Source: Microlunatus lacustris
GTDB lineage: Bacteria > Actinomycetota > Actinomycetes > Propionibacteriales > Propionibacteriaceae
Assembly: GCA_039527025.1 (NCBI GenBank)
Contig: BAAAJN010000007.1
Coordinates: 62,001-126,000 of the forward strand
Length of the DNA: 64,000 nt
Reading direction: 5' to 3'
Below are positions 19,252 to 28,834 of this stretch, piece by piece; the stretch's first letter is position 1, and each line of letters starts with the position of its first letter. The notes beneath the pieces are model-generated. The model saw nothing but the letters and a program-made list of their open reading frames with translations. It did not search any database and was not told the DNA's origin. The position numbers and the translations under genes were made by a program.

Positions 19252-19626
19252 TCAGCCCACGGCGCGGACGTGCCGGACCGTCGGCTCCCGCCCGCGGACC
19301 AGCAGCACGCCGATCGCGTCCACCCGGATGTCTGCCGCGCTCACCTCGTGCGCCCGCATCCACTCCGCGGCGAGGGCGCGCAACCGTCGCAGCTTCGCCC
19401 AGGTGATCGCCTCGAGCGGGTCGCCGAAGCCGAGCCCCGAGCGGCACTTCACCTCGCAGAACACGACGGTCGTCCGCCCGGCCACCGTCTCGGTCGCCAC
19501 CACGTCGATCTCCCCGAGCCGGCAGCGCCAGTTGCGCTCCAGCACCTCCATCCCCTGCCGGCGGAGCTCCGCCACCGCCAGGTCCTCCCCCCGCGCTCCC
19601 AACGCCTGCCGCGCGCTCTGCGCCAT
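19252..19626 (-). CDS. yraN: YraN-family endonuclease-like protein (UPF0102)
   Basis: 124 aa. Endonuclease-like fold with the family residues: GARGEDLAVAELRRQG, then GEIDVVA (acidic metal site), CEVKCR (E-x-K) and the AITWAKLRRLRALAAEWM helix. A Holliday-junction-resolvase/restriction-like role is suggested by the fold, but activity is unproven. The ATG at 19626 is chosen because GGAGGTGG sits 4-5 nt upstream; a GTG at 19638 lies within that site. In Mycobacterium and most relatives yraN is directly followed by yifB; here 5.6 kb of other genes intervene. Its start region is repeated at 13629-13660. Confidence 0.92.
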   Translation of the reverse strand: MAQSARQALGARGEDLAVAELRRQGMEVLERNWRCRLGEIDVVATETVAGRTTVVFCEVKCRSGLGFGDPLEAITWAKLRRLRALAAEWMRAHEVSAADIRVDAIGVLLVRGREPTVRHVRAVG

Positions 19627-19655
19627 GACCACCTCCACCGTGGAGCATCAGGACC
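19624..19655. repeat. 32-bp imperfect direct repeat, copy B
   Basis: Copy B covers the yraN ATG, its GGAGGTGG site and about 20 upstream bases. It matches copy A (13629-13660) at 28 of 32 bases in the same orientation; the four differences cluster in the middle. Confidence 0.75.
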
Positions 19656-19681
19656 TCCGGCGAGGCCGTGGTCTGCGGAGG

Positions 19682-20203
19682 TCACCCTGTGGACCGCGGC
19701 GAGGCCCCGCCTGTGGACGGTGTCGCCCGCCAGGTGCGCGGGGAGAAGTCGCCGGCCGCGAGCTGCTCGGCCCGTAGCACCTGCACCCGCCAGGGAGTCA
19801 GCCGGAGCGGGTGGAACAGCGGGTGCGCGATCCGCTCGGGCTCGTAGGCCGCCAGATCCCCCCAGCCGAGCGGCGGCGGGGTGTCGCGGAACAGGTCCCA
19901 GACGTACTGCAGCGTCTCGTCGTCCTCGACCCAGCGGGCCTCGCAGTCGACCGTCACCGTGTTGTGGGCGGGGCTCCAGTACGAGCAGCAGACGTAGGGG
20001 TTGGCCGCGAGGTGCCGCGTCTTGACCGGCGACCGGTCCGTCACCGCCCACCCCCGGGGACGACCGTCCACCACCTCGAAGACCGGGTGCATGACCCGAG
20101 ACCGTGGCCGTCCCGCCCCGTCGACCGTCGTCACCGTGCAGTAGACGATGTCGGCGGTGAAGGCCAGGAAGTCCTCGGCGAGCTCGTCGAACGGCACGGT
20201 CAT
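19682..20203 (-). CDS. PPOx-family (FMN/F420 split-barrel) protein
   Basis: 173 aa. Pyridoxamine-phosphate-oxidase-like fold: residues 8-35 (ELAEDFLAFTADIVYCTVTTVDGAGRPRSRVMHPVFEV), the cofactor-side SPVKTRHLAANPYVCCSYWSP and the strand HNTVTVDCEARWVED. Probably a flavin- or F420-dependent oxidoreductase or a flavin reductase-like protein of unknown substrate; similar proteins are often named general stress proteins. GGAGGAG precedes the ATG at 20203. It is unrelated in detail to the PPOx gene at 13.8 kb and is separated from DUF1810 by a hairpin. Confidence 0.82.
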   Translation of the reverse strand: MTVPFDELAEDFLAFTADIVYCTVTTVDGAGRPRSRVMHPVFEVVDGRPRGWAVTDRSPVKTRHLAANPYVCCSYWSPAHNTVTVDCEARWVEDDETLQYVWDLFRDTPPPLGWGDLAAYEPERIAHPLFHPLRLTPWRVQVLRAEQLAAGDFSPRTWRATPSTGGASPRSTG

Positions 20204-20252
20204 CGGCGCTCCTCCGGGGCGTGCTCACCCGGCGGCCCGCCCGCCGGTCCCG

Positions 20253-20272
20253 CCGGCCACCCTAGTGGCCGG
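20253..20272 (-). terminator. Hairpin after the DUF1810 gene
   Basis: Perfect 8-bp stem (CCGGCCAC / GTGGCCGG) with a 4-nt loop, touching the DUF1810 stop codon. No T-tract, as is common in actinobacteria. It would separate DUF1810 from the downstream PPOx gene. Confidence 0.5.
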
Positions 20273-20701
20273 TCAGCCCGCGAGCAGGGCCTCGGTGGCG
20301 GCGTCGGCCCGGCCGCCGAAGTAGCGTTCCAGCACCGCGGCGAACACCGGCTCCTGCGGCGCGGCCCGGGCGAACAGGGTCATCGACGAGCGCAGCTTGA
20401 GCGCGTCCACGCCGCCGAACACGTCCTGGGCGGTGACGCCTTCCAGGCCTGCGACCACCTGGGACGCCTCGAGCAGCCGGAGCCCGAGCACCGGGTGCGC
20501 GAGGTAGGCCTCGGCCTCGGCGAGCGAGCCGATCGCGAAGTACCGCGCGGTGCTGCTGCGTCCGAGACCGGCCAGCTGGGGGAACACGAACCACATCCAG
20601 TGGCTGACCTTGCGCCCGCGGCGCAGCTCGGCCAGCGCGGTCGCGTAGGTGCCGCCCTCGTCCTGCGCCTGCACGAACCGTCCCAGTCCGTCCTGACCCA
20701 C
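20273..20701 (-). CDS. DUF1810 family protein
   Basis: 142 aa, recognised by the DUF1810 signature: LGRFVQAQDEGGTYATALAELRRGRKVSHWMWFVFPQLAGLGRSSTARYFAI, then YLAHPVLGLRL and FGGVDALKLRSSMTLF. Usual length about 140-150, so it is complete. Function is unknown; the fold is compact helical and cytoplasmic. GTG at 20701. Divergent from the DHA2 transporter with only 50 bp between the starts, so the two promoters must overlap. Confidence 0.88.
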   Translation of the reverse strand: MGQDGLGRFVQAQDEGGTYATALAELRRGRKVSHWMWFVFPQLAGLGRSSTARYFAIGSLAEAEAYLAHPVLGLRLLEASQVVAGLEGVTAQDVFGGVDALKLRSSMTLFARAAPQEPVFAAVLERYFGGRADAATEALLAG

Positions 20702-20737
20702 CGTCCGACCCCCCTCCGGGGCCTCCGCCCCGTTCCC

Positions 20738-20743
20738 TAGATT
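20738..20743 (+). promoter_or_regulatory. -10 box TAGATT, leaderless start
   Basis: TANNNT box with 8 nt to the GTG of the DHA2 transporter. No Shine-Dalgarno between box and start. Confidence 0.5.
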
Positions 20744-20751
20744 GGCTGCCC

Positions 20752-22227
20752 GTGAGCTCTGCCGACGCCACCGCTGCGCCCCCCGACCCGGCTCGCTGGC
20801 GGGGCCTCGCCGTCTGCCTGGTGGCCGGGGCGATGACCCTGCTCGACGTGAGCATCGTGAACGTGGCCCTGCCCACCCTGCGGGACGGCCTGCAGGCTGA
20901 CGACAGCGACGTCCAGTGGATCATCGCCGGCTACGCCCTGGCCTTCGGGGTCGCCCTGGTCCCCGCCGGGCGGCTGGGGGACGCCCGCAGCCGCCGCACC
21001 GTCTTCATGGTCGGCATCGCCCTGTTCACGCTCGCCAGCGCCGCCGCCGGTGCCGCCCCGAGCGCGGTGTTCCTGTCGGTGGCCCGGGTGCTGCAGGGCC
21101 TGGCGGGCGGGATGATCGCGCCCCAGGTCTCCGGCTTCATCCAGAACCTGTTCCGCGGCCCGGAGCGGGGCCGGGCCTTCGGCCTGTTCGGGGCCTCGAT
21201 CGGCATCTCGACCGCCGTCGGCCCGCTGCTGGGCGGCCTGCTCGTCGGGGTCGGCGGACCGGAGCTCGGCTGGCGCCTGGTGTTCTACGTCAACGTCCCC
21301 GTCGGCATCGTGCTGCTGCTGATGGCCCGGCGGCTGCTGCCGGCCACCCCGCCGGGACCGCGGCAGTCGCTCGACCCGGTCGGGGTGCTGCTCTTCGCCG
21401 CCGCCATCCTGCTGGTCCTGCTCCCGGTCGTCGAAGGTGAGCAGGGAGCACCGCTGGCCGACCGGCCCTGGTGGCTGCTCGCGCCCGCCACCGTCCTGCT
21501 GGCCGTCTTCGTGCTCTGGGAGCGGCGATGGCGCGCCCGCGGTCGGGAGACGCTGATCGAGCTCTCCCTGCTGAAGGTGCGCTCCTACGTCTTCGGGCTG
21601 GTGCTCGGCACCTTCTACTTCGCCGGGTTCACCGCGATCTTCCTGGTCATCACGCTCTACCTGCAGGTCGGGCTGGGCTACAGCGCGCTCGAGGCCGGCG
21701 CCACCCAGACACCCTTCGCCATCGGTTCGGCGGTGGCGGCCTTCCTCGGCGGCCGGCTCGTGGGCCGGTACGGCCGCGTCCTGGTGGTCCTGGGTCTGGT
21801 GCTGGTGGTGGTGGGGCTGGTCGCCATCGACCTGCTCGTGCCCGTGCTGGACAGCGCCGTCGGTCTCAAGCTGGCCCCCGCCTTCGGAGTGGCGGGCTTC
21901 GGCGGCGGCCTGGTCGTCAGCCCCAACGTGACGCTGACCCTCACCGAGGTCGACCCCGCCCAGGCGGGGTCCGGCGGCGGGATGCTGCAGACCGCCCAGC
22001 GGGTGGGCTCGGCGATCGGCGTCGCCGTCGTGCTCGCCCAGTTCTTCGAACGGGTCGCCGCCAGCGGCGGTCGGGGCTACGCCGACGCGCTCTCGGTCAG
22101 CCTGCGGACCACGATCGCGTTCGTCGTGGTCGCCCTGGTCTTCGCCCTGGCCGATCTCGTCCGGCGCCGGGGTCGGGCCGCCCAGGACGAGTCCCGGGGG
22201 AGCAGCGAGCAGCCGGCCCATCGGTAG
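20752..22227 (+). CDS. MFS transporter, DHA2 (EmrB/QacA) family
   Basis: 491-aa, 14-helix drug:H+ antiporter. Helix 1 has TLLDVSIVNVALPTLRDGL; the helix 2-3 loop is PAGRLGDARSRRTVFM; the D1-type VLQGLAGGMIAPQVSGFIQ and antiporter motif GPLLGGLLVGVGGPELGWRLVFYVNVPVG follow. Members export dyes, detergents and antibiotics; the exact substrate is unknown. No regulator is next to it. With DUF1810 and PPOx it fills the space between DUF2469 and yraN, an interval that in M. tuberculosis holds fdhF-fdhD, so this interval varies between genera. Confidence 0.9.
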   Translation: MSSADATAAPPDPARWRGLAVCLVAGAMTLLDVSIVNVALPTLRDGLQADDSDVQWIIAGYALAFGVALVPAGRLGDARSRRTVFMVGIALFTLASAAAGAAPSAVFLSVARVLQGLAGGMIAPQVSGFIQNLFRGPERGRAFGLFGASIGISTAVGPLLGGLLVGVGGPELGWRLVFYVNVPVGIVLLLMARRLLPATPPGPRQSLDPVGVLLFAAAILLVLLPVVEGEQGAPLADRPWWLLAPATVLLAVFVLWERRWRARGRETLIELSLLKVRSYVFGLVLGTFYFAGFTAIFLVITLYLQVGLGYSALEAGATQTPFAIGSAVAAFLGGRLVGRYGRVLVVLGLVLVVVGLVAIDLLVPVLDSAVGLKLAPAFGVAGFGGGLVVSPNVTLTLTEVDPAQAGSGGGMLQTAQRVGSAIGVAVVLAQFFERVAASGGRGYADALSVSLRTTIAFVVVALVFALADLVRRRGRAAQDESRGSSEQPAHR

Positions 22228-22244
22228 CCGGCTTCGAGGAGCAG

Positions 22245-22347
22245 CCCTTCGACGAGCTCAGGGCACGGTCCGGCGAGAGGCGTCCCTTCGACGAGCTCTG
22301 GGCACGGTCCGGCGAGAGGCACGTCCCATCGACGAGCTCAGGGAGCG
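22245..22347. repeat. Tandem repeat, two full 39-41 bp units and one partial
   Basis: Two full units and one partial, at 22245-22283, 22284-22324 and 22325-22347. Each starts CCCTTCGACGAGCTCAGGG or a close variant, followed in the full units by CACGGTCCGGCGAGAGG. The 19-bp core is nearly palindromic (CCCT...AGGG around GAGCTC). It sits between two convergent genes and probably acts as a transcription stop or RNA 3'-end hairpin. A related core recurs at 39023-39079. Confidence 0.8.
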
Positions 22348-22356
22348 TGCTGGACG

Positions 22357-22671
22357 TCAGGGAACGTTCTTGGGCACCTGCAGGTCGCTGTGGGTGATCT
22401 CCTCGATGGAGACGTCGCGGAAGGTGAGCACCTTGGCGCTCTTCACGAAGCGGGCGGGGCGGTACATGTCCCAGACCCACGCGTCGCCCATCGAGACCTC
22501 GTAGTAGACGTCCCCGCCCTCGGTGCGCACCTTCAGGTCGACGGCGTTGCAGAGGTAGAAGCGCCGCTCCGTCTCCACCGCGTAGGTGAAGATGCCCACG
22601 ACGTCCTTGTACTCGCGGTAGAGCTGCAGCTCCAGCTCGCTCTCGTACTGCTCGAGGTCCTCCGCGCTCAC
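22357..22671 (-). CDS. DUF2469 family protein
   Basis: 104 aa, very conserved in actinobacteria (M. tuberculosis Rv2901c type): SAEDLEQYESELELQLYREYKDVVGIFTYAVETERRFYLCN, then VYYEVSMGDAWVWDMYRPARFVKSAKVLTFRDVSIEEI. Function unknown; acidic and cytoplasmic. Its GTG overlaps the rnhB stop (GTGA), so it is translated with rnhB. Its constant place after rnhB suggests a nucleic-acid or export-linked role, but that is only context. Confidence 0.93.
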   Translation of the reverse strand: MSAEDLEQYESELELQLYREYKDVVGIFTYAVETERRFYLCNAVDLKVRTEGGDVYYEVSMGDAWVWDMYRPARFVKSAKVLTFRDVSIEEITHSDLQVPKNVP

Positions 22672-23435
22672 GACACGGCTCGCTCGGCGTCGAGCAGGCC
22701 GGCGTCCGAGACGTCGGCGGGGAGGGTTCGGGCAGGCGCGGTCATCGGGCCGACTCTAGTGGTTCGGGCGACGTTGTCGAAGCGCATCCGGTGCGTGGCC
22801 GAGGGGCCGTGGAGGTCCAGCCGCTCCTGGTGCAGCGGGGTGCAGTAGCCCTTGTGCACGGCGAACGCGTACTCCGGGTGCACCCCGTCCAGCTCGGTCA
22901 TGATCCGGTCCCGGGTGACCTTGGCGAGGATGGACGCGGCGGCCACGCAGGCCGCGACCCGGTCGCCCTTCCAGACCGCCAGGCCGGGGACGCCGAGCCC
23001 GTCGACGGGGAAGCCGTCGGTCAGCACGTAGGTGGGCGCGACGTCCAGCCGCAGCAGGGCACGGCGCAGCGCCATGATGTTGGCGACGTGCATGCCCAGC
23101 CGGTCGCACTCCCCCGGCTCGACGGCGACGACCGACCAGGCCAGGGCGGTGGCGGTGATCTCGTCGTAGAGCCGCTCACGGGTCCTGGCCGTCAGCAGCT
23201 TGGAGTCGGCCAGGCCCTTGATCTGGCGGTGCCGGGCGTCGGACAGGACGACCGCGCCGGCCACCAGCGGGCCGGCGCACGCGCCCCGCCCCGCCTCGTC
23301 GGCGCCGGCCACCGGACCCAGGCCCACCCGGACCAGGGCCCGCTCGTAGCCGTACAGGCCGCTGTCGCGGCGCACCTTGACCGCCGGCACCTCCACCGGG
23401 TCGAGGGCCGGCTCCTGCTCCCCCGCGCCGGCCAT
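22668..23435 (-). CDS. rnhB: Ribonuclease HII
   Basis: 255 aa. RNase HII removes ribonucleotides and RNA primers from RNA-DNA hybrids. Catalytic Asp46/Glu47 lie in VAGADEAGRGACAGPL; further acidic residues are in LTDGFPVDGL and in VTRDRIM; the substrate-side YCTPLHQERLDLHGPSATHR is present. A polar tail of about 30 residues follows. The ATG at 23435 overlaps the lepB stop as TGATG, and a longer upstream frame in the lepB antisense register is not real. Part of lepB-rnhB-DUF2469. Confidence 0.95.
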   Translation of the reverse strand: MAGAGEQEPALDPVEVPAVKVRRDSGLYGYERALVRVGLGPVAGADEAGRGACAGPLVAGAVVLSDARHRQIKGLADSKLLTARTRERLYDEITATALAWSVVAVEPGECDRLGMHVANIMALRRALLRLDVAPTYVLTDGFPVDGLGVPGLAVWKGDRVAACVAAASILAKVTRDRIMTELDGVHPEYAFAVHKGYCTPLHQERLDLHGPSATHRMRFDNVARTTRVGPMTAPARTLPADVSDAGLLDAERAVS

Positions 23436-24232
23436 CAGCAGCTGACCCCTGCCGGCTCGATCACCGCGCGGTCGGGGGCGGGCTCGCTCGGGTCGGGGAC
23501 GCCGGCGAAGGCGGCCGACGTGCGCAGTCGTTCGGCCCGGTCGAAGGGGGCGGCGATGGCGAACGCCGGCCCGACCACGAGGTCCTCGGGCACGAAGGCG
23601 ATCCCGCCGCGGGACTGGTCGGGCCAGACGTCGGACAGGTGGCAGCGGGAGTCGGCGCTCAGGTCGCGGTGGTCTCCCATCACGAAGATCCGGTCCTTCG
23701 GCACGACGACCTCGAAGCGGACGTCGGAGGGCGCCACCTGGTCGCCGCCCGGGTTGACGTAGAGGTAGCTGGTCTCGTCCAGCGGGTGGCCGTTGACGGT
23801 CAGCCGGTCCTGCTCGTCGCAGCAGACGACCCGGTCGCCGGGCAGCCCGATGACCCGCTTGATCAGGTGTCCGGGGGTGCTGGCGGTCGGCACGCCGATG
23901 AACTCGAGCAGGCGGTCGAACGGTCCGGGCTCGGCGACCGGCTCCTCGGCCAGCCAACCGCCCGGGTCCTCGAAGACGACGACGTCGCCGCGGGAGTAGC
24001 CGGTGACCTTCTGCACGACGACGCGGTCGCCGATCAGCAGGGTGCTCTCCATCGACTGCGACGGGATGATGAACATCTGCCCGACGAAGGCGCGGAGCAG
24101 GGAGGAGACGATGAGCGCGCCGACGACGACGAACACCAGCTCCTTGAGGAAGGAGCCGGCCTGCTGGCCGGCGGTGCGACGAGGGCCCCCGCCCGTCGCG
24201 CTGGCGCTGGGGGCGTTCTGGTCAGTGGTCAA
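23435..24232 (-). CDS. lepB: Signal peptidase I
   Basis: 265 aa. A cytoplasmic S/G-rich tail of about 28 residues and one N-terminal helix (ELVFVVVGALIVSSLLRAFV) precede the S26 peptidase domain. Catalytic Ser60 lies in IPSQSMESTL, the general base Lys is about residue 75 (DRVVVQK), with VIGLPGDRVVC and the ending FVMGDHRDLSADSRCH. It cleaves signal peptides of Sec/Tat exported proteins at the outer membrane face. TTG start at 24232 with only a weak GGCGAG upstream. It begins 225-280 nt after rplS, behind a strong hairpin, so it likely has its own promoter. Confidence 0.95.
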   Translation of the reverse strand: MTTDQNAPSASATGGGPRRTAGQQAGSFLKELVFVVVGALIVSSLLRAFVGQMFIIPSQSMESTLLIGDRVVVQKVTGYSRGDVVVFEDPGGWLAEEPVAEPGPFDRLLEFIGVPTASTPGHLIKRVIGLPGDRVVCCDEQDRLTVNGHPLDETSYLYVNPGGDQVAPSDVRFEVVVPKDRIFVMGDHRDLSADSRCHLSDVWPDQSRGGIAFVPEDLVVGPAFAIAAPFDRAERLRTSAAFAGVPDPSEPAPDRAVIEPAGVSC

Positions 24233-24456
24233 CAGCTCGCCTCGGGTCCGGCGTCGTTCGCGGGTGCCGCAGCTGCGGCGGGATCAGCGCCCACCGTAGC
24301 CGCGATGAGAAGCCCGCGCCCACGCACGCGCGGGACGAGGACAGGACGACGACCACGGTGTGCGGAGCCGGTCAGCACCGTCGGACGCCCGGACGAGCCG
24401 GGCCGACGCATGCCGGGCTGCCCATCACGAGCGGTGTCGTGGTGGGGGGTGGAGCA

Positions 24457-24496
24457 CACCGTCCCCCTGCGCTCGACCGAGCTCAGGGGGACGGTG
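24457..24496 (-). terminator. Hairpin terminator after rplS
   Basis: 13-bp perfect stem (CACCGTCCCCCTG / CAGGGGGACGGTG) with a 14-nt loop that can itself pair (GCTCG / CGAGC), starting 15 nt after the rplS stop on the minus strand. No T-run. Confidence 0.7.
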
Positions 24497-24511
24497 GTGC
24501 GGGACGCAGGC

Positions 24512-24865
24512 TCAGTGCGACTCGCGCTTCTCCTTGATCTTGGCGGCCTTGCCGCGCAGGTCGCGCAGGTAGTAGAGCTTGGCGCGACGGACGTCACCGC
24601 GACGGTCGACGTCGATGTGGTCGATGATCGGGCTGTGCATCGGGAAGGTGCGCTCCACCCCGACGCCGAAGCTCACCTTGCGGACGGTGAACGCCTCGCG
24701 GACGCCGTCACCGGCGATCGAGATGATCACCCCGGCGAAGACCTGCAGCCGGGAGCGGTTGCCCTCGACGACCTTCACGTGCACCTTGACGGAGTCGCCC
24801 GGGCGGAAGGTGGGGAGGTCGGTGCGCAGGGACGCCTGGTCCAGTGCGTCGATCAGCTTGCTCAT
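24512..24865 (-). CDS. rplS: 50S ribosomal protein L19
   Basis: 117 aa, complete L19: MSKLIDALDQASLR, FRPGDSVKVHVKVVEGNRSRLQVFAGVII, then VRKVSFGVGVERTFPMHSPIIDHIDVDRRGDVRRAKLYYLRDLRGKAAKIKE in order. It sits at the 30S-50S interface. The ATG at 24865 follows a GAGGA site; an upstream frame to 24898 adds 11 non-homologous residues. In relatives rplS directly follows trmD; here sdhCAB and a terminator intervene, so it must use a promoter within 24866-25034. Confidence 0.97.
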   Translation of the reverse strand: MSKLIDALDQASLRTDLPTFRPGDSVKVHVKVVEGNRSRLQVFAGVIISIAGDGVREAFTVRKVSFGVGVERTFPMHSPIIDHIDVDRRGDVRRAKLYYLRDLRGKAAKIKEKRESH

Positions 24866-25034
24866 GAGTGTTTCCTCGCCGGTGCCACAGGTCACCACGT
24901 CGGGTGGTCAGGATGGTCCCCGGCGGCGGACGATCCCCCTGTGGCAGGAGCCGCGCATCCGAGAGGACAACAGCGAGCCAGTCTGCCACAGCGGCGACCG
25001 GCCCCGAAATCGCGCTCTCGCCGCAGACGCGACA

Positions 25035-25066
25035 GCGCGGTGCCGGGGTCTCCCCCGGCACCGCGC
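25035..25066 (-). terminator. Terminator of the sdhCAB operon
   Basis: Perfect 14-bp stem (GCGCGGTGCCGGGG / CCCCGGCACCGCGC) with loop TCTC, starting 11 nt past the sdhB stop. One of the strongest hairpins in the window. It isolates rplS from sdh transcription. Confidence 0.75.
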
Positions 25067-25077
25067 AGCGGCCGTTC

Positions 25078-25896
25078 TCAGCTGTTGGGGTGGGTGATCG
25101 CCCCGTAGAGGTCCCGGTTGAGCCGGGAGATCGTCTCGAAGGGGATCTCCTTCGGGCAGACCGCGGTGCACTCACCGATGTTGGTGCAGCCGCCGAAGCC
25201 CTCCTCGTCGTGCTGGGCCACCATCCCGAGCACCCGCGAGTGCCGCTCGGGCTGGCCTTGCGGCAGCAGGCCCAGGTGGGTGACCTTGGCCGCGGTGAAC
25301 AGCATCGCCGAGCCGTTGGGGCAGGCCGCCACGCAGGCGCCGCAGCCGATGCAGGCGGCAGCCTCGAACGCGTGGTCGGAGTTCGCCTTGGGGATGGGCG
25401 AGGCGTGGGCGTCCGGCGCGGTCCCGGTCGGGGCGGAGATGTAGCCGCCGGCCTGGATGATCCGGTCGAAGGCGCCGCGGTCGACCATCAGGTCCTTGAC
25501 CACGGGGAAGGCGTCCGCACGCCACGGCTCCACGTCGATCGTGTCGCCGTCGGCGAACGAGCGCATGTGCAGCTGGCAGGTGGTGGTCTGCTGCGGCCCG
25601 TGGGCCACCCCGTCGATCACCACGCCGCACTGGCCGCAGATGCCCTCGCGGCAGTCGTGGTCGAAGGCGATCGGGTCGTCGCCCGCGAGCGTCAGCCGCT
25701 CGTTGAGGACGTCCATCATCTCCAGGAACGACATGTGCTCGGAGACGCCGGGCACCTCGTAGGACACCATCCGGCCCTCGGCCTGCGCGTTCGACTGCCG
25801 CCAGACGCGCACCGTGATCGTCATCAGGCGGGTGCCCTCGGCCCCGGAGGCCTGGACCTCGCCCGCCACGTTCTTGTCTCCAGCCGTGATCGTCAT
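25078..25896 (-). CDS. sdhB: Succinate dehydrogenase iron-sulfur subunit
   Basis: 272 aa. It carries electrons from SdhA to the cytochrome b subunit. The [2Fe-2S] cysteines are in CREGICGQCG and the later TTC; [4Fe-4S] ligands are CIGCGACVAACP; the third cluster is CTNIGECTAVCP, with CP at the end as usual. A 30-residue N-terminal extension precedes the core. The ATG at 25896 is chosen for GAGGGAGAAG just upstream. Last gene of sdhC-sdhA-sdhB, 37 nt after sdhA. Layout and length fit the Sdh1 type of mycobacteria (Rv0249c-Rv0247c). Confidence 0.95.
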   Translation of the reverse strand: MTITAGDKNVAGEVQASGAEGTRLMTITVRVWRQSNAQAEGRMVSYEVPGVSEHMSFLEMMDVLNERLTLAGDDPIAFDHDCREGICGQCGVVIDGVAHGPQQTTTCQLHMRSFADGDTIDVEPWRADAFPVVKDLMVDRGAFDRIIQAGGYISAPTGTAPDAHASPIPKANSDHAFEAAACIGCGACVAACPNGSAMLFTAAKVTHLGLLPQGQPERHSRVLGMVAQHDEEGFGGCTNIGECTAVCPKEIPFETISRLNRDLYGAITHPNS

Positions 25897-25933
25897 GTCT
25901 TCTCCCTCGCGCGCGCTGCGCACCTCTCGGAGC

Positions 25934-27991
<2,058 letters not shown>

Positions 27992-27993
27992 GA

Positions 27994-28710
27994 TCAATTC
28001 ACCAGCCCCAGGAGAATGGCGTACGGAGGGAGGAGGAAGCCGACGGTGACGACACCGGCGACCACGTAGGCCAGGACGTTCAGCCGGTGCCGCATCACGG
28101 CGGAGGTGTTGGCGCCCAGGGTGGTGAAGGCGCTCCAGGTGCCGTGCCGCAGGTGGAAGCCCACCGCGATCATGGCCAGGGTGTAGGCCACCACGACCCA
28201 CCAGACGCCGAAGCCGTTCACGACGCGCTGGTACGGGGAGTCGCTCGCCCCGCCCGGGTGGATGGTGTTCCAGGTGAAGTGCAGCAGGTGGAAGACCACG
28301 AAGAGCGCGATCACGATGCCACCCCACCGCAGGGTGAAGGAGGCGTAGGTCCGCTGCACCCCGGTCCGGCCCTTGGTCGACTGGTAGCGCTTCGCGCTCC
28401 CGCCGCCACGGGCCTGGCGGGCCCGGGCCCACAGCTTGAAGGCGGCCCAGCCGTGCCCCAGCACCGCGGCGAGCAGCACGACGCGGATGATCCAGAGCAG
28501 CCCCTCGTAGGGCAGGATCGGCTCGCCGAGCGTGCGCAGGTGGTGCGCGTAGTCGTCGAACGACTGCTGACCCGCGAAGACCTTGAGGTTGCCGTACATG
28601 TGGGCCAGCAGGTAGCCGATCAGGATCAGCCCGCTGACCGCCATCAACGCCTTGAGCGCGACCGTCGTGCGGACGGCGCGCTGCGTCGGCGACAGGGTTG
28701 TCGTTGCCAC
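27994..28710 (-). CDS. sdhC: Succinate dehydrogenase cytochrome b subunit
   Basis: 238 aa, five membrane helices, single-subunit di-heme type as in Bacillus and mycobacterial Sdh1; no separate SdhD is needed. Candidate heme His residues: LLAHMYGN, YAHHLR, VLGHGWAAF, FHLLHFTWN and GFHLRHGTW. It passes electrons to menaquinone. First gene of sdhCAB. GTG at 28710 with a TAGGGT box 6 nt upstream, so the operon mRNA is probably leaderless. Confidence 0.93.
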   Translation of the reverse strand: MATTTLSPTQRAVRTTVALKALMAVSGLILIGYLLAHMYGNLKVFAGQQSFDDYAHHLRTLGEPILPYEGLLWIIRVVLLAAVLGHGWAAFKLWARARQARGGGSAKRYQSTKGRTGVQRTYASFTLRWGGIVIALFVVFHLLHFTWNTIHPGGASDSPYQRVVNGFGVWWVVVAYTLAMIAVGFHLRHGTWSAFTTLGANTSAVMRHRLNVLAYVVAGVVTVGFLLPPYAILLGLVN

Positions 28711-28716
28711 GGCCCA

Positions 28717-28722
28717 ACCCTA
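28717..28722 (-). promoter_or_regulatory. -10 box TAGGGT of the sdhCAB operon, leaderless
   Basis: TANNNT box exactly 6 nt before the sdhC GTG, no Shine-Dalgarno. Confidence 0.55.
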
Positions 28723-28834
28723 GGACTCCGCACGGGAAAGTCGCGAACAAGACCATCCGCAGCACTGGTGTTCTTCACCACGTCGGACTCCGCATCCGTC
28801 GCGCGCCCGCCGGCGGGGCGGTCACCGACGGGTC

